Shown: positions 39,013 to 51,904 of the stretch, piece after piece
Numbering within the stretch: position 1 is the first letter of the stretch
How the letters are laid out: each line of letters starts with the position of its first letter
Notes under the pieces: generated by a model
Databases searched by the model: none
The model's input: the letters and a program-made list of their open reading frames with translations, nothing else
Told to the model about the DNA's origin: nothing
From: Lolium rigidum
Lineage: Eukaryota > Streptophyta > Magnoliopsida > Poales > Poaceae
Length of the DNA stretch: 64,000 bases
Reading direction: 5' to 3'
NCBI RefSeq assembly: GCF_022539505.1
Contig: NC_061513.1
Span: 350,281,696-350,345,695 of the forward strand
Position numbers and translations under genes: made by a program

Positions 39013-42000
39013 TTCGAGTGGTGAGCATTGGATGTCGACCTAGTTCTCCTCCATCATATCGTTGCAACACCATGCAAATTGTTGTTAAGGAAGTTCCGCG
39101 AACAAAAACTGAAAGGCCTACTATAATTTCTATTTCACCCAATGTAGATCAGAGAATGGAGAAATTGTTTGTATGGGAAGGCGGCGTTAAGGAGGGGTTC
39201 GTCCACGACGAGGGGGGAGTGTCTCGAGCAGGCGGGTTGTAAACCAAACGAAAAATTCTAGAACTAAAAGTGAACTTTCACTAGAATTGAAGAACCAAAA
39301 GTGATTTTTTTTTCCGAAATAAGCTAATACGGCAGAAATTTAGTATCCTGTGTTCGAAACTTGCAATGACCAGTGGGAACTAGGTGCGTGACTTTTCTTC
39401 CGTACAAACACTGCTCTATTTCCCGAATTATTTATCTGCAACGGCCTCGCCGATCCCCTTTCGGCCGAATGATTTGATTAGCGCTCATCCTTTTCTCCAA
39501 AATAGGATATGTTTCGGGAGCATGATTCGATTAACGCGCTGGACGCCATTATCAGCCAACAGGAACACTGGGATCACGTGGTGGGCCAGGGCTGCCCTCG
39601 AGACGCACATACAGGACAAGCCAATGTCACATCGAACATTGACCCAAATAGAGACCTCAATCATCGTGTGCCTGTCCATCGAGCTTGTTTTGTCATTCTG
39701 TCCCGATCCAAATCCAAATCTGGTGAGCACCGATTTTGCTTGCTGACTGGGTGCGCTCGTCGTACGACTGTGTTAAAAAATGACAACAGCCGTTGACTGG
39801 CATACTTGCTGCGTCGGAGCGAAGAGAAGAGTATTTTGAAAACAACAATTTTGCTGAGTTTCAGCTATTGAAATTTCTGGGAGTCGCGGCGTATGATATT
39901 GCCTAGAACTGCATTCCCATACAGCCGTTAAGTATTGCCAATAGCTACTATTGACTGCTGCGCTCCGGAACAAGAGAAGAGTATTAGAAATGAAAGAGTC
40001 TTGCATATATTTAGAGACCTGAAATTTCAGTAAAAGTCTCAATCACCAAGAGTTATGTAGCACGTACTGCAACTTTAGCCTAAGATTACAAGCGTATATA
40101 TGCAGGCCGTTGAAGACAAAGACAATTGAAGAACAGTCTGGTAGCTCGTGAAGTAGTTGTGTTATGAGACAAACAGGAGTTAATATTTTTAACATCAGTC
40201 TGGTAGCAGAATCTATAACATCAGTACGGAGTAGTATTTTTATCCCAAGCCAACATTCATTTCAATAGCGTCGACAATCTAATAGCTGAGTAAATTGCAG
40301 AAACCGTTTCCTATAGCTATGTTGTTACACAAACTACTCATTTTATATGTCTTTCTTTTACGTAAAACATCAACTATATATGTAATTTGTTGCACATATG
40401 TCTAGATCTAGGACTATGCTTGTTAACAACAAATCTGACTGCTATGGCCCACATGTCAGTGATGACATGGTGTCCACCGGCATCAACTAGCCTCTTATTT
40501 CAAACGTTTTCAAAAATGAAAAATCCAAATAATTCAAGCAGCATTAACTTACAATTCCGGGAAAGTTTAAGACAATATTAATTTACAATTTTGGGAAAGT
40601 TTAAAACAATTTGGATCATATGTTCAGAATATATTATCACTTTTGTGAGATTCAGCAAAAAAATGATGACACATGGACCGATTTGTTATTAAACAGTTTA
40701 ATTCTTAAAAAATTGACAAGAAAACCAATAGCCTTATTACGAATAACTGTTGGGCAAATCACCCATTACAAGAACATCAATGTTAGCTGGAACATTAGAT
40801 TCCTACACTTTCATCGTATCACATGTACACAAACCACCTTCTTTGGCTGATTCATGAGTGACTCAATTCACATCCCTCCTACATGACATCACAACCCAAA
40901 TAAAAGGCCAAATCAGCGATTAATAGGCATTAACAGGCTGATAAATCGCTAGTCGGTACGTTGCCGTTTCCAATACTCTAATTGGTTTTGGTATTTTGTT
41001 TAGCTCTATTAAGTGCTCTTACAACCCGATTACTAGTTATGTTCCGGCTAACTACAATATTTGGGTAAAAAAGTTGCAAAATTTTCAACCTTGATCGCCT
41101 TTTGAGCCGAAACTCCGCCCAAATCAAATAGGTTTGGGAAGCTCCCACTCACTTCCCACCTCCATGAGCTCAATTCATGCCATTGTCGACATATTCCTTG
41201 TCACCGCCAACCAGTTCTTGGCTGTTGCTGACCAGACCTTGCGTACTGGAGCTCGACTGCCTTGAGAAGCTCATCTAGGATCTCACGCCTGCCTTTAATA
41301 TGTTATGCGGTTGAGGTGCAAGAGGGGTCGTACCTTATGTAGGTGGTGGGAGAAGAGAACATTCAAAGGTCAGAGGAGGAGAAACGGGAGGAAGAAATAT
41401 GGTGGCGGCTGGTCGATCCTGAGACACTCATGACCTTGAAAATTAGGTTAAGGAGGATAAGCCTACATGTTCTAATGGGTTTTTGGGCTCTAAATAAGTA
41501 AGATTGTGAGTATACGGAAACTCAATTCGGCACCCGGATGCAAACCCAGTGAGTATAGAGTCTCATATACTATTTCTTTATTTCTTATCTACAAGTGTTG
41601 TAAGTGCTAATTTATGTTAATTGCACCAATTAATAGCTAACTGATTAAATTAGTTAATCATTCGAATTCCTAGTAAACCCTACTCACGAGCCGTCGAGCA
41701 GTAACAATTACTGATTCCTTACCATTACATGAAACAATAGAGCACTTGGAAAACCCGATATGGCACTAGATCTTTAGGTCTTCGATGATAGCTTAATCCT
41801 AGATTTATATCTTTGTGCAAAAGATTACACATATAGTTGATGATTTATGCAAAAGAAACGTAAAGATGGGGGTTTGTGCAACAGAGACAATAATAATGAA
41901 TGGTTTCTGCAATTTCCTTCTTATAGCTCCGCAACTCAAGTTTTTGTCAGGACTTTGTATGATGTTGAGAATATTGTTTACCATGCAAACTTTTTTTTAG

Positions 42001-42145
42001 CTTTGAAATATACTACCTGTGGTTTCTAATTTTTTGTTGTGATTGTAGTTTAAATCTAAACTAAAGCCAAGACAAAATTATGGAACGAAGGCAGTAGCAT
42101 CTTTTGCAGCATATATTTGTAATAAAACAGTCTTATGTAAATATC
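39013..42145. other. AT-rich intergenic DNA, no gene seen
   Basis: Scattered ORFs below 150 codons with no family resemblance. Confidence 0.5.
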
Positions 42146-42396
42146 AAACCTGTTCAGTACATGGACATCAGTATGTTAGATGGGCACAAAAAAAAAATAT
42201 TGTTTCCTTGTCTACGAAACGAGAGAAACCGTTTTTATTTAAGGGAAGGGAAGAAACTGTTAATCAAAGGAGAAAGGTTGGAATCAACAACGAATGTTCT
42301 CGGCAACAAATAGACAATGTAGGATTTTAAATGAGTATATATGCATTGCTAGGCTACAAGCTCAAACATACTGATGTCCATGTACTGAACAAGTTT
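42146..42396. repeat. Inverted repeat, 32-bp arms
   Basis: Left arm 42146-42177 (CCTGTTCAGTACATGGACAT core) and right arm 42365-42396 are near-perfect inverted copies 187 bp apart. The right arm overlaps the proposed start of the LINE fragment, so the repeat may come from an inverted LINE insertion rather than a separate MITE. Confidence 0.7.
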
Positions 42397-42856
42397 TTGT
42401 TGAGCGATTTGCTTGGTGTTCCGGATCCGCAGTAGTGGTATGGAAGTGGAGGCGGCATCACATGTGAAGTTCAGAGTCCTACCTTTCAGGGTGAAAACCC
42501 AAGGTCTGGCCTTAACTGGTTGTGTCTCACAATGACCTTGTTGGAGGCATTGTTTTGAGAGTGAGGACTATCTTTAGGGTGAAAACCTAAGATCTTTGGT
42601 CGGACGACGACGACGTTGGTGCACCATTTCCTCCTTGGAGGTGTCGTCTTTGGAGATTCTGTATTTTAAGTGTTGTCTTGGTGATGGTTGTATTGCTGTT
42701 GCTAAGTCTAGGATGCTATAGATGGACTTTTGTTTCAGTTTTCTTTTATTTTTTGGTTGTGTGTATCCATACTGCTATTAGGGTGTTGCGTTGTTGCAGA
42801 GGCCGAATGTAATTGGTATCTTTTGATATTAATATATTATCTTTATCGAAAAAAGC
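42367..42856 (+). mobile_element. LINE (L1-type) 3' end, 5'-truncated
   Basis: The stretch ends GATATTAATATATTATCTTT plus ATCGAAAAAA, the usual tail of grass L1-like LINEs, after GCAGAGGCCGAATGTAATTG. The motif GGGTGAAAACC(C/T)AAG(G/A)TCT occurs twice (about 42490 and 42578), also typical. A possible 11-bp duplication with one mismatch flanks it (ACAAGCTCAAA 42356-42366; ACAAACTCAAA 42857-42867). No ORF of a LINE is present. Confidence 0.65.
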
Positions 42857-42867
42857 ACAAACTCAAA

Positions 42868-44030
42868 GCACTGGGCCGGGCTGGATGAATCAAGAACTAT
42901 AAAGTTAAGTGTATAGTGGGCTCACCATCGGGCTCACTTTCACGAGTCTCCCATTTACAGTCATAGGAGGAGAACGCCCACATGCTGCCGCATCTCGGGC
43001 CAGCCTAGTAAAGGCAGTATACTTGTTTCTTTAACCTGCCATATCGAGGTGACAACTAACAAATAAAAATAGAGATAAGTTGTGCAATAAATTGGAAGTT
43101 CAATTCGGCTACTAGGTGCATATGCCCTCTCTATCAAAATAACATATTTTAAAGTGGTGAAAATCTTTTATAAAAAAACTGTACATCTCAACAATATATA
43201 TATGTGTTCGTCAATTTCACGAAAAAACGATATTTTTAGGATATAAATTTGGTGCACATGAGCACTAGTGATCCTGGTTTTCAAAATATTAAAAAATTGT
43301 ATATCTGTGTTTCAAAAAATCATCACATTTATTCCATGAATACATACATATATTCCGAATATTCGTGTAAAACTTCATTAGAAATTGCTTTCTATTTTGA
43401 GCTGCAGGAAAAAAAAAGCTTGTGGCTACGTATAGGGGCAGATGTTTGTCAGAAATTTGTCTTTTTCACATAGCTTAAAATACAACATAATTTTCTTCCA
43501 AATTCATACCGTATCTTCGAAATATTTACATGTATGTGGGTATTTAATATCATTTTTCAGAAACGAAAAAAATGATTTTTGGAAAACTGGAGAACTGGTG
43601 CTAATGCGTCAAAGACACTTTCCGATATGTTTGTGGTTATGTAAAACAATAAAATTTATCATGTAAAAAGCCTTATTTTCAACACCGAATCTTTTTTGCA
43701 CATACTGCACGAAAAGTCGATTTTTCATGAAGCGAGTTTGTGGGCTTGTAGCACATGAACATGTGCATGTGTTTTTCTTAATTATTTTGACATTTTAAAA
43801 TGTGTCTAAGATGTATTTCGAATTAATGGGAGCATATGCTCCCCTGAGTGAAAACACTTATAATTTCTTATAACTAATGGAAATTAAATAAATTTTAGTA
43901 AAAAAAACTTGCTAAGAAAGACATACAGTACAATGGAGTAAAATATTTTTTAAAAGATCATCTCTTATCAAAAAGAAAACAATCTGCTCTTTTGATTATT
44001 TCTGTCTCCTCTAACTAAAACATCAACATG
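42868..44030. other. Intergenic; second copy of the 16-bp palindrome
   Basis: GGGAGCATATGCTCCC lies at about 43829-43844. The AT-rich surroundings resemble decayed DNA-transposon sequence. No gene is seen. Confidence 0.5.
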
Positions 44031-44580
44031 TCTTTACTATTATATTGGAGTTGGTCGTAGGTCATACAACATGTTTGGTGAAGGAGATTCGGATCATCTT
44101 GACCGTTCCATTTAATCTGAGATTTCTGGTTCGTACGATCTCTTTTCCGCTCCTCCCGACATGATCAATCAAATTGATTCTAATTTAATTCCCCTTAATC
44201 ACACCATCGTCCGATCAGGTCGCTGCTACGTACGGTAATTAATACACGATAATCAATCACGGTATCAATCACAATCACGGTAATTAATAGGCGGCAATCA
44301 ATCTTTACTATTATATTGGAGTTGGTCGTGAGTCATACAATATGTTTGGTGAAAGAGATTCGGATCACCTTGACCCGTTCCATTTAATCTGAGATTTCTG
44401 GTTCGTACGAGATCTTTTCCGCTCCTCCCGCCATAAGACATGATCAATCAAATTGATTCTAATTTAATTCCCCTCAATCACACCATCGTCCGATCAGGTC
44501 GCTGCTACGTACGGTAATTAATATACGATAATCAATCACGGTATCAATCACAATCACGGTAATTAATAGGCGGCAATCAA
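44031..44580. repeat. Tandem duplication, 271-bp unit, two copies
   Basis: Copy 1 is 44031-44301 and copy 2 is 44302-44580. They are nearly identical, with a few substitutions and small insertions (for example GACCGTTCC versus GACCCGTTCC). Each unit holds three short ATCAATCACGGT-like subrepeats at its end. Confidence 0.95.
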
Positions 44581-46300
44581 TACATGGTAGTTAAGGTATT
44601 TTTCCTTCGCTGCAAACTGGTGTTTCCTCTCCCATCATCGCACCTAAGCAGCGCGAAGCAGTCCCACCCGATATGGTCGCTAGAGGAAGAAAATCAATTT
44701 ACAAATTGGCGTCCAGGTACGTGATTCCACAATTGTTGGGATTTGATTATTAATCATTACCATTTTACTACATACCATCCTTAGTTTATTGCCAAGACAT
44801 GTTGTTGCCTCCCTAAAAAAGACATGCCCCTGCCGCCTCTAACCCTGCCGCTCGAAACCCTACCCGTTCCTCTCCAGTACCAGCGTTCTTTCCCCTTCGG
44901 CCCTTCCCCCATTGCATCTCCCCTTCTACAAGGCACATCCCTCACCCACTACCACTTACTATCCAGGACCCGGTGGCCATGTCCAGTGATGCGACGACGA
45001 TGGCCATGGACGCCAGTGTGGGGCGGAAGATGCTGGCCAATGTCGTCAGGTTTTGTGTCATGGCTGTTCCTGCAGCGGCTGCTCACGCGCAAGTACCTGG
45101 CGGTAGTACTCGGCAACAACGTACATGTCGATGCTCAGATCACCGAGTCCGCATGCACAGTGGGACTACATGTGTTCGTGTGATCATGTTCTTCGACGTC
45201 TAATGATGCCTTACATTTCTCTCAAAGGTGCTCTTTGTTGCCCAACCACCCATAACAAGGGAATGATGAGGCTCTTTCTCGAGCATTTCCGAATGGCAAG
45301 GTTGGCATTGGGTTATGAAGTCGTTCTATTTGAATTCCTACTAATGTACGCTGTTGTGTTTGCCTAGAGGCAAGTAAAAGTATTATTTTTACTAAACTTT
45401 TATACTTTAGATGACTTTTTTTTATCATACCACACTATTAAGGAGTAAAATTTTCTATGCATGTGTTGAGATAGTTAACCATATTTAACTATTGGTAATG
45501 CTAATTATATTGTCCTTGGTTATACAATTGTAGTGTATATCATTGAATTTTTGCGTTGTAATAAATTGAACCATATGTTATGTATTAAAGTTCTCCTCGA
45601 TTTTTTTTATAATTACATAACTTATATGGTGTATATGTATATTTGTGTATGTGCTCATGTCTATTTAGTATCCTACTATTTAGTATCCTTAATGTCTTAC
45701 TAGAGATCTCCAAATATCTTACTAGCGGTTTCTGGTAGAACTAGATAAGCATATTTATACGAAAAATTTGGAGTATAAGTCGAACCGTCGAAAACTTGTC
45801 TCGCAAGTTTGGTTTGGTAATAAGTTCATAACATATTTTACATACTGAAACAATATATTCATTGAATCTTTTTTAAATTACCATTTTTCATCGTTTGCTC
45901 TTTTAGACAAACACACATAATGCGGTCAACTTATAATGAAACTTTTTTTTCAAATTTCTTGCATATTAACTAATATACATACAAAACCTAGTATACCAAC
46001 TAATATATGCCCTTGCTTAAGTATCGCGACATTATTAAATAGGGTTTTCTATTTCCGTGCCCTCGGGTCCTTAGTTGTACTCAGTTTTCCCAGCTCATTA
46101 GTTTTTCTTCAGTTTTCTCCAATCCCTTGTCTGAAACCCGCAGAAGGAGCTCGGACGGATGATTCCCGTTTAGTTGACGTTGGTTGGTGCTGGCAAGTGG
46201 GGCCGCTGTTGGTGCCCCGCAGTGGACACGTCTTCACTTATCCAGATCATCTTGGGACCCATAACTTGTCCACGTTAGCGCGCCGGACCCACAGCTTACC
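44581..46300. other. Intergenic with exon-like scraps
   Basis: A short ORF start at about 44673 (MVARGRKSIYKLAS) runs into CAG/GTACGTG, a good splice donor. A GC-rich stretch at 44824-45200 has ORFs in two frames with no recognised domain. I cannot join these into a gene. Confidence 0.3.
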
Positions 46301-46334
46301 CAGGTGACCGTTGCAAAATGGGAGCCCGAGCCAG

Positions 46335-46425
46335 CCCCGCGCCCGTGCCCGTGCCCGTGCCATTGCTTCCCCTTTCTTTCCCCGCGCCCGTGCCCGTGCC
46401 ATTGCTTCCCCTTTCTTTCCCCGCA
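46335..46425. repeat. 39-bp minisatellite, two copies
   Basis: CATTGCTTCCCCTTTCTTTC plus a CCCGCGCCCGTGCCCGTGC block repeats at 46361 and 46400, with GCCCGT hexamer repeats inside. Confidence 0.85.
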
Positions 46426-46477
46426 CCCAATTGTTCTTCTTCTCCGCCAGCGGCAGCCCTTCTCCGGTAGGCGGGTG

Positions 46478-47032
46478 ATGTCTTGTTTCTCTTCGACCTC
46501 CCGTTCTTCATGGCCACAGTATGGACCCGTGCCTTTGACAAGATGCCCTGACTGCCCACGCCAGGAGCCTCTGAAGCGGTCGATCTGTAAGACGGATGAC
46601 AGCGGCAACCGTGGACGTGAGTTCCTTGCATGCGAGAGCTTGCCATATAGAGAGGGGATAATGTTAGATCTCGCTCTAATTTCTCTGTTTTCTCTCGATT
46701 TTCTTGTTATTCCCTAGAATTTGGGATTTAGGGTTCACGTTGTTGTTTTCAGATCCTGAAAAAATGCAGGCATTTCGAGTGGATCGATGTGTACGTTCAG
46801 AGACTTCAATTGCAGGAACCAATTGGCGCTATTGGGGAGCGCAATTTGGGAGGGGGGACTTGCTGTAGAGAATGCGGCGGAGAGAGGAGCCGTTCCGATT
46901 ATGCCTAATGCTCCCAATGCAGGACTGGTGGAAGTGAAGAGAGAACTGAAGAAAATGAACAAGCAGTTAAGGGAGCTGATCGAGTTGAAGAAGCAAGCTA
47001 ATCTGATGGCTGGTTGTTTTTTTCTGTTGTAG
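46478..47032 (+). pseudogene. GRF-type zinc-finger protein, broken
   Basis: Exon 1 (46478 to about 46663) encodes MSCFSSTSRSSWPQYGPVPL and then CPDC....GREFLACES, the first half of a GRF zinc finger. Exon 2 starts after TTTCAG at 46753 with ILKKCRHFEWIDVYV, which supplies the last Cys and His/Trp of the domain. The C-terminal part VKRELKKMNKQLRELIELKK is a coiled coil common to this grass family. At the expected intron start the donor GT reads AT (GGGG/ATAATG). Around 46850 the frame shifts by one at a GGGAGGGGGG run. Such genes are numerous in grasses and often linked to transposons. The product would bind nucleic acid; this copy is probably dead. Confidence 0.6.
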
Positions 47033-47227
47033 AATTGCGATCGGATTCTTATCATTGCTCACCAGGCGCTAGAAGTTGTTACAAGGGATACCTTGTTAGA
47101 AATCCATTATTCAGTTACATGTACTTGTAGTTGTTTTCAAAGTTAGTGTGTGCATTCATCAAAATTACCAACTATATTCCCTAAAAGAAAAGAAATGCTA
47201 AAGAAAGTTGATAATTGTTAGAGGGGT

Positions 47228-47613
47228 TGACAAGGTATTAACTTGTCAATGCCTACGAGTAGTAGACTAGGGTTTCGTTGGATGTAGAGGGCAAGTAGAT
47301 CTCGAAGGTTTCAGCCGAAAAGTACTCGACGATGTAAAAGCTAGGGTTTGAGAAACAATTATTCGATCCTTTCTTTGTCCCTCGACTCCCCCTTATATAG
47401 GAGGCGGAGCCGAGGGATTCGTGATACACAAGTTTACAGTGTCCGGGAGGGTTTCTGACCCGTCCCGCAAGATTACAGATTACACTTCCTATTACAACTC
47501 TATCTTTCCATAATAACATCTTGGGATTCCGAATCTTCTTATCCTTCGAGTCTTGGGCCTTGAATAAATCCCGGGTACCATCTTCGGCAGGCCCATTGGG
47601 GATGCCTATGTCA
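47228..47613 (-). repeat. 3' LTR of element E
   Basis: This 386-bp LTR reads TGACATAGGCATCC...ACCTTGTCA on the minus strand, with TGACA/TGTCA inverted ends. The promoter block CTCCTATATAAGG lies at about 47390-47405. It matches the LTRs of F and D. Confidence 0.85.
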
Positions 47614-47625
47614 GTAGCCCCCGAG
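47614..47625 (-). other. Polypurine tract of element E
   Basis: CTCGGGGGCTAC on the minus strand lies directly next to the LTR start TGACATAGG, where plus-strand DNA priming takes place. Confidence 0.7.
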
Positions 47626-48154
47626 ATTTTGTTTGAATCGCAGAGTCAAGGAAAATCTCGACTTTTATATTTATTCGACAACTCTGAACTTTATCACATG
47701 TCTTTGCATATGAATTTCTATATTGTACAGGGATAATGGTAGTTGGGGCTAGTTCATCTGACGGATCAGGTACTAGTTAACTGCTCTAGTGGCAATCCGC
47801 AAAAACCTACTTCAAGATCACGTCCCTGGACATGATCTCGGGATACTGGTGTAAACTTCGACAGGTGCCGCTTAAGGTCTTACCATTCTGTCTAGTCCCA
47901 GTCATATTTATCGGGTACCTAACGCGTCCGTTAGGATTTTTCTTCGTATCTGTTGATACGGAAAAAAGTAGCAAACCGACGTCAGAGACGGCGCCACGCC
48001 GCACAGACGGATCCGGGGTCTTACCTTCGCAAAGTTTTGCGGCATTCGTAAATTGTTTCGCAACTTTGGCGTTCTGAGAATATATTGTCGAGTGCTTATT
48101 CGGCTGCTGGAATAGCACATTTTATTGAGTCAACGGATGACTTTATATTGCTCT

Positions 48155-48530
48155 CCCGATGGGAGTATATGTAGAGTTATTTTTATAACTCGAAATATGC
48201 TCCCTTTCTTTCTTCTTTTTTCTTCTTCTCTCTTTTTATAATTTCATCGGGCACGCGAACAGCGTTCCCGATGGGAGTAGCCCCCGAGGCTACAGCCAAG
48301 GACTTGGACTTGGTTGTAGGCTCAACACTTTATTGCATCATGTCGCTATATTGTCATTCTTTCTCGAACTTTCTTATCTATCGGGTGCGCGAACAGCGCT
48401 CCTGATGGGAGTAGCCCCCGAGGCTATGAACAAATGCTTGCGTTTGATCATAGGCTCCCGCAATTTCTATATTGTCACACTCGAATTTTACTTTTTTCAA
48501 AGTAGCCCCCGAGCATTTGGGCAAAAACTT
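48155..48530 (-). repeat. Repeat array with polypurine-tract motif, element E
   Basis: The 12-mer of the polypurine tract recurs at 48277-48288, 48411-48422 and 48502-48513. The first two units are 134 bp apart and share GCGAACAGCG, CGATGGGAGTAG and an inverted repeat (TACAGCCAAG / CTTGGTTGTA) that can fold. A partial unit starts near 48155. Confidence 0.85.
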
Positions 48531-48888
48531 GTATTTGATCAAAGGCTCCCGAAATATTCAATATGTTTTCCCTGTCGCCAATCCTTTTTTATTTTTTCTG
48601 TCGAAATTTCCTTCCTTGGTCAAATTGACCTCATAACTGACGATAGCCACGATCTTTGCATCCGGAAATATTGATTACTATTCTCTCTCTGCCTTGTGGG
48701 TCCTCTTTTTCTGCCACGTTGACACGTCGTGCAAGTGGGGGACACACGTCCTCCGCTTTTCCTGGCGCACGTACTGTAGCACCTGTTCTATTCCATCCCA
48801 GTAAAAATACCTTTTTACCCTTCAGTTACGAGTTCATTTTCCACCACACGATTTCTCCATCCAACTGTGCGTTTCTTCGCCAAACCCC

Positions 48889-48896
48889 TATATAAG
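48889..48896 (+). promoter_or_regulatory. TATA box of the antisense gene in E
   Basis: TATATAAG lies 128 bp upstream of the ATG at 49024 and is followed by a CT-rich leader. The F copy has the same arrangement. Confidence 0.65.
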
Positions 48897-49023
48897 TCCT
48901 TCTTCTTCCTCCGTTCACACCTTCGCTCACGCCGCCTCTCTGCTTCCTTCTGCGAAAACCTCCATTGCGCCCGATGCTTTCTGAGCTTGCTCACGCACAA
49001 GCTTCGCTCCTCCACTGCCATTG

Positions 49024-51725
49024 ATGCCACCACGCGCGCGACTTACTCGCCACAACACGCCCGAATCCAAGATGGCCGCCGAAGATCTTGAGTGGGAGAG
49101 ATCCAAAATCTCCAACCAAGACGTGAACATGCTGAAAAAGCTAGGATTGATGAAGAAGGAAGGCTCTATCCGCTTCCTCAGCGAAGAAAGCTACCCCACT
49201 CCACCAATCGAGTATCGGGTTAGCTTTGTCGACCACCTCATCCGTGGTCTCTCCACCCCTATCCATGATTTCCTCTGCGGCCTTCTTTTTGTTTATGGGA
49301 TTCAGCTGCACCAGCTTACCCCCAACTCCATCCTTCATGTCGCAATTTTTATCACCCTCTGCGAGTGCTTCCTCGGAGTCCCTCCTAACTGGGCTCTGTG
49401 GAAGCGCATCTTCTGCCTCCGCCGCAATGGCTCCCACAACGCCATCTACAACATAGGTGGCGTTGTTATCTGCGTCCGTTCCGACGTTGAGTACTTCGAC
49501 GTCAAATTCCCTGACTCTGTCCAAGGGTGGCGCAAAAGATGGCTCTATATACACGAAGAAAGTGCCAATTCTGTCGAGCACAACATAATCCCTTTTGACG
49601 GAAGCGCCAAGATTCTTCGCCACCGTTCCTGGGATGCTGAAGCTACCGAAGAAGAAAAAACAGCGACAGAGGCCCTCATGTCCCGTATTCACGAGCTTCA
49701 GAATACCCGAGGCAAGGAATTGTCGGGTATCCAAATCACAGCCTACTTCCTTAGGATTAGAGTGCAGCCTCTAGAGGCTCGCAAAAATCCCCTTTGGACT
49801 TACGCTGGTGCAAACGATGCCAATAGGCTCTCCAAAGATCTTTCAGTGAAGGACTTGGAAAAGCTTATTCGAAGAATTTCCTCGCTCAGCAAGAAGGATC
49901 CTATTCCATCCTCTTGCCGCGTGGAACCATACAGCGCCACCAATCCTCTCCCCCAAGTATTTTGTCTTCTCGCCTTTTTGTCTTTTCCGAACTTTTTCTG
50001 CTTTTGCCGACTGCTGAATTTTTATTGACACCCCTGTAAATTTTCTTGTCGCTATTTTTCTATAGAACCATCCAATCCTAGCTTCCCTTCCTCCTCTTCC
50101 TGAAGATGGAGAAGTCGAAGAACAAGCAGTTGTCACTGAAGACAACCAGGGTGCCTCTCGCCCTGAGAGTGAAGCCGCAATTTCCCGAAAATCTGCGGGA
50201 TCCTCTGAAAAAGAGACTGAATCTGAAGGCACCGCCTCAGTACCTTCTCCTCCTCCTGCTGTTTCCCCGAAGAACAAAAGGAAGAGGAATGAAGTCGAAG
50301 ACTCCGGCACCTCCAAGGCCGAAGAAGCTGTTCCTTCCAAAGGGAAAAAAGCTTTTGACCCTTTTTTGGATGCCCTCGTCAGCTCGTAAGTCACTATCTT
50401 TTGTTGTTTATCTTGCAGAATGCTTGTCGTTGTTTTGCTTATATTGTCGACGTTTTATTGCAGCGATGACGAGGAAGAACATCCACCTATTGACGTGGCT
50501 GCTCGAACGAGCATGTCACGTACTTTAGTTGTATCGGATGCTCAGCCTGATGTAGAGGAAACTTCGCTTCCTCAACACAACGTCGAGCATCCAACTCCAT
50601 CTGCAAGCCCCCGAGCCCCTTCACCGAAGAAGGCCAGGATTGAACCAGTCGAAGAACCCACCCAACTAAGTGGTGGTTTCACGACTTCTTCACTAAATGA
50701 CGTAAACTTTCTCCCTTATTCTTTTGTTTGTTGCCTTTCTTTCTTGTTGCCACCGAATTTTCCCGTACTATTTCTGACTTTTTGTGCTTTGGATTTTTCT
50801 AGCCTTTGATGAAGGAGTTTTTCCGTCTCGGTACCCAATTCGTCGGGTACCGTGACCTTTCGAATCAACTGAAAGGTACAGCTTGCTATCTCTTTCTTGA
50901 TTTGTATTTCCTCTCTTTCTTGTCGCAACAATCATCATTGTTGACTGCTTCTTCAGTTGATCTTGTGGAGGCCGAAAAACGTGCTGATTCACTTGCTCGC
51001 CAACTGGAGCAAAGTGAAAAAGCTCGCAAGGAGGCTGAAGCGGATGCCCAAAAAGCTAAGGCAGAGGCCGCCACCGTCGAAGATCTTCAAAAGAGACTTC
51101 AGGCGGCAGAAAATTCGCTAAGCGAGCACATTACTGAACAATCTGCTCGCAAGGACGCGATTATCAAGCGCTTGGCGTCGCAAAGCCGCCGTTTTGTCAG
51201 TAAGTGCCCGAACTATTTTGACACCACTGAACTTTTTCTATCTTGCTTGTTTATCAATAGACTTTTGTCTTCGCAGGGAAAACGGGTCAAGAATATGAAC
51301 TTACGGATCCCGAAAACGACCCTCTTCTTGACGCGCTTTCTCTCCTTGAGATTCATGGAGACGAGGCACGCGACGGCCTTGCCGAAGCTGAAGCGGGGTT
51401 GTCACAACTTTATCCTTACTTTTTCCCGAAGAAGGAGCAACCTACGCCATTTCTTGCCCTCGCCAAGTGCTTCAACACTTCCGAAAACCTCGGGCTCAAG
51501 CTTCGCCAAGAGTGTTTGAAGGTTGGCGTGGAAAGTACCATTGCTCTGGTTGCCGATAGTCAGCAAACTGTCGACTGGACTAAAGTTGGCGACACGCAAG
51601 AAATGGAGACCAAAAGGTGGCAGTCGCTGATCAAGGCTGCGAAACCAAACTCGAAGAAGGTCCTCGCATATCTTGGGTGCAAGCCAACTCCGGCTCCAAG
51701 CTCATCAAAACCGGAGGTCCAGTAG
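49024..51725 (+). CDS. Antisense gene of element E, six exons, 751 aa
   Basis: Exons are 49024-49956, 50066-50385, 50464-50701, 50803-50875, 50957-51199 and 51277-51725. All junctions are GT-AG and the frame is open throughout. Exon 1 (about 311 residues) carries the conserved core VSFVDHLIRGLSTPIHDFLC, LHQLTPNSILHVAIFITLCE and FLGVPPNWALWKRIF, which I recognise as the plant 'putative gypsy-type transposon' domain (PF04195). Exons 2-3 encode a low-complexity, acidic and basic linker with a likely nuclear signal (PKNKRKRN). Exon 5 is a coiled coil. Exon 6 holds AALVADSQQTVDW-type sequence. The gene runs opposite to its element. Its role in the retrotransposon is not known; regulation or protein-protein contacts are guesses. 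I chose the ATG at 49024 because the codon before it is TTG. Confidence 0.75.
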
Positions 51726-51904
51726 ACCACCTTGTCTTTCCTCCCTTCTTTTTTATTTTTCTTTCCTCCTTTTGATGCTGTCGCCAGAGTAGCTATTGGC
51801 GTTACTTATCCCACTAGCTCCACTGTAATGTCTTGTAATTATTCTAAAAAATCAATGGAATTTTATCTTGCTTGATGATTGATGTCGCCTCTTTTTAATT
51901 TCAG

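Noticed and set aside
49141..49734. 197-codon minus-strand ORF
   Set aside because: It is the shadow of exon 1 of the antisense gene in E; F lacks an equivalent of that length.
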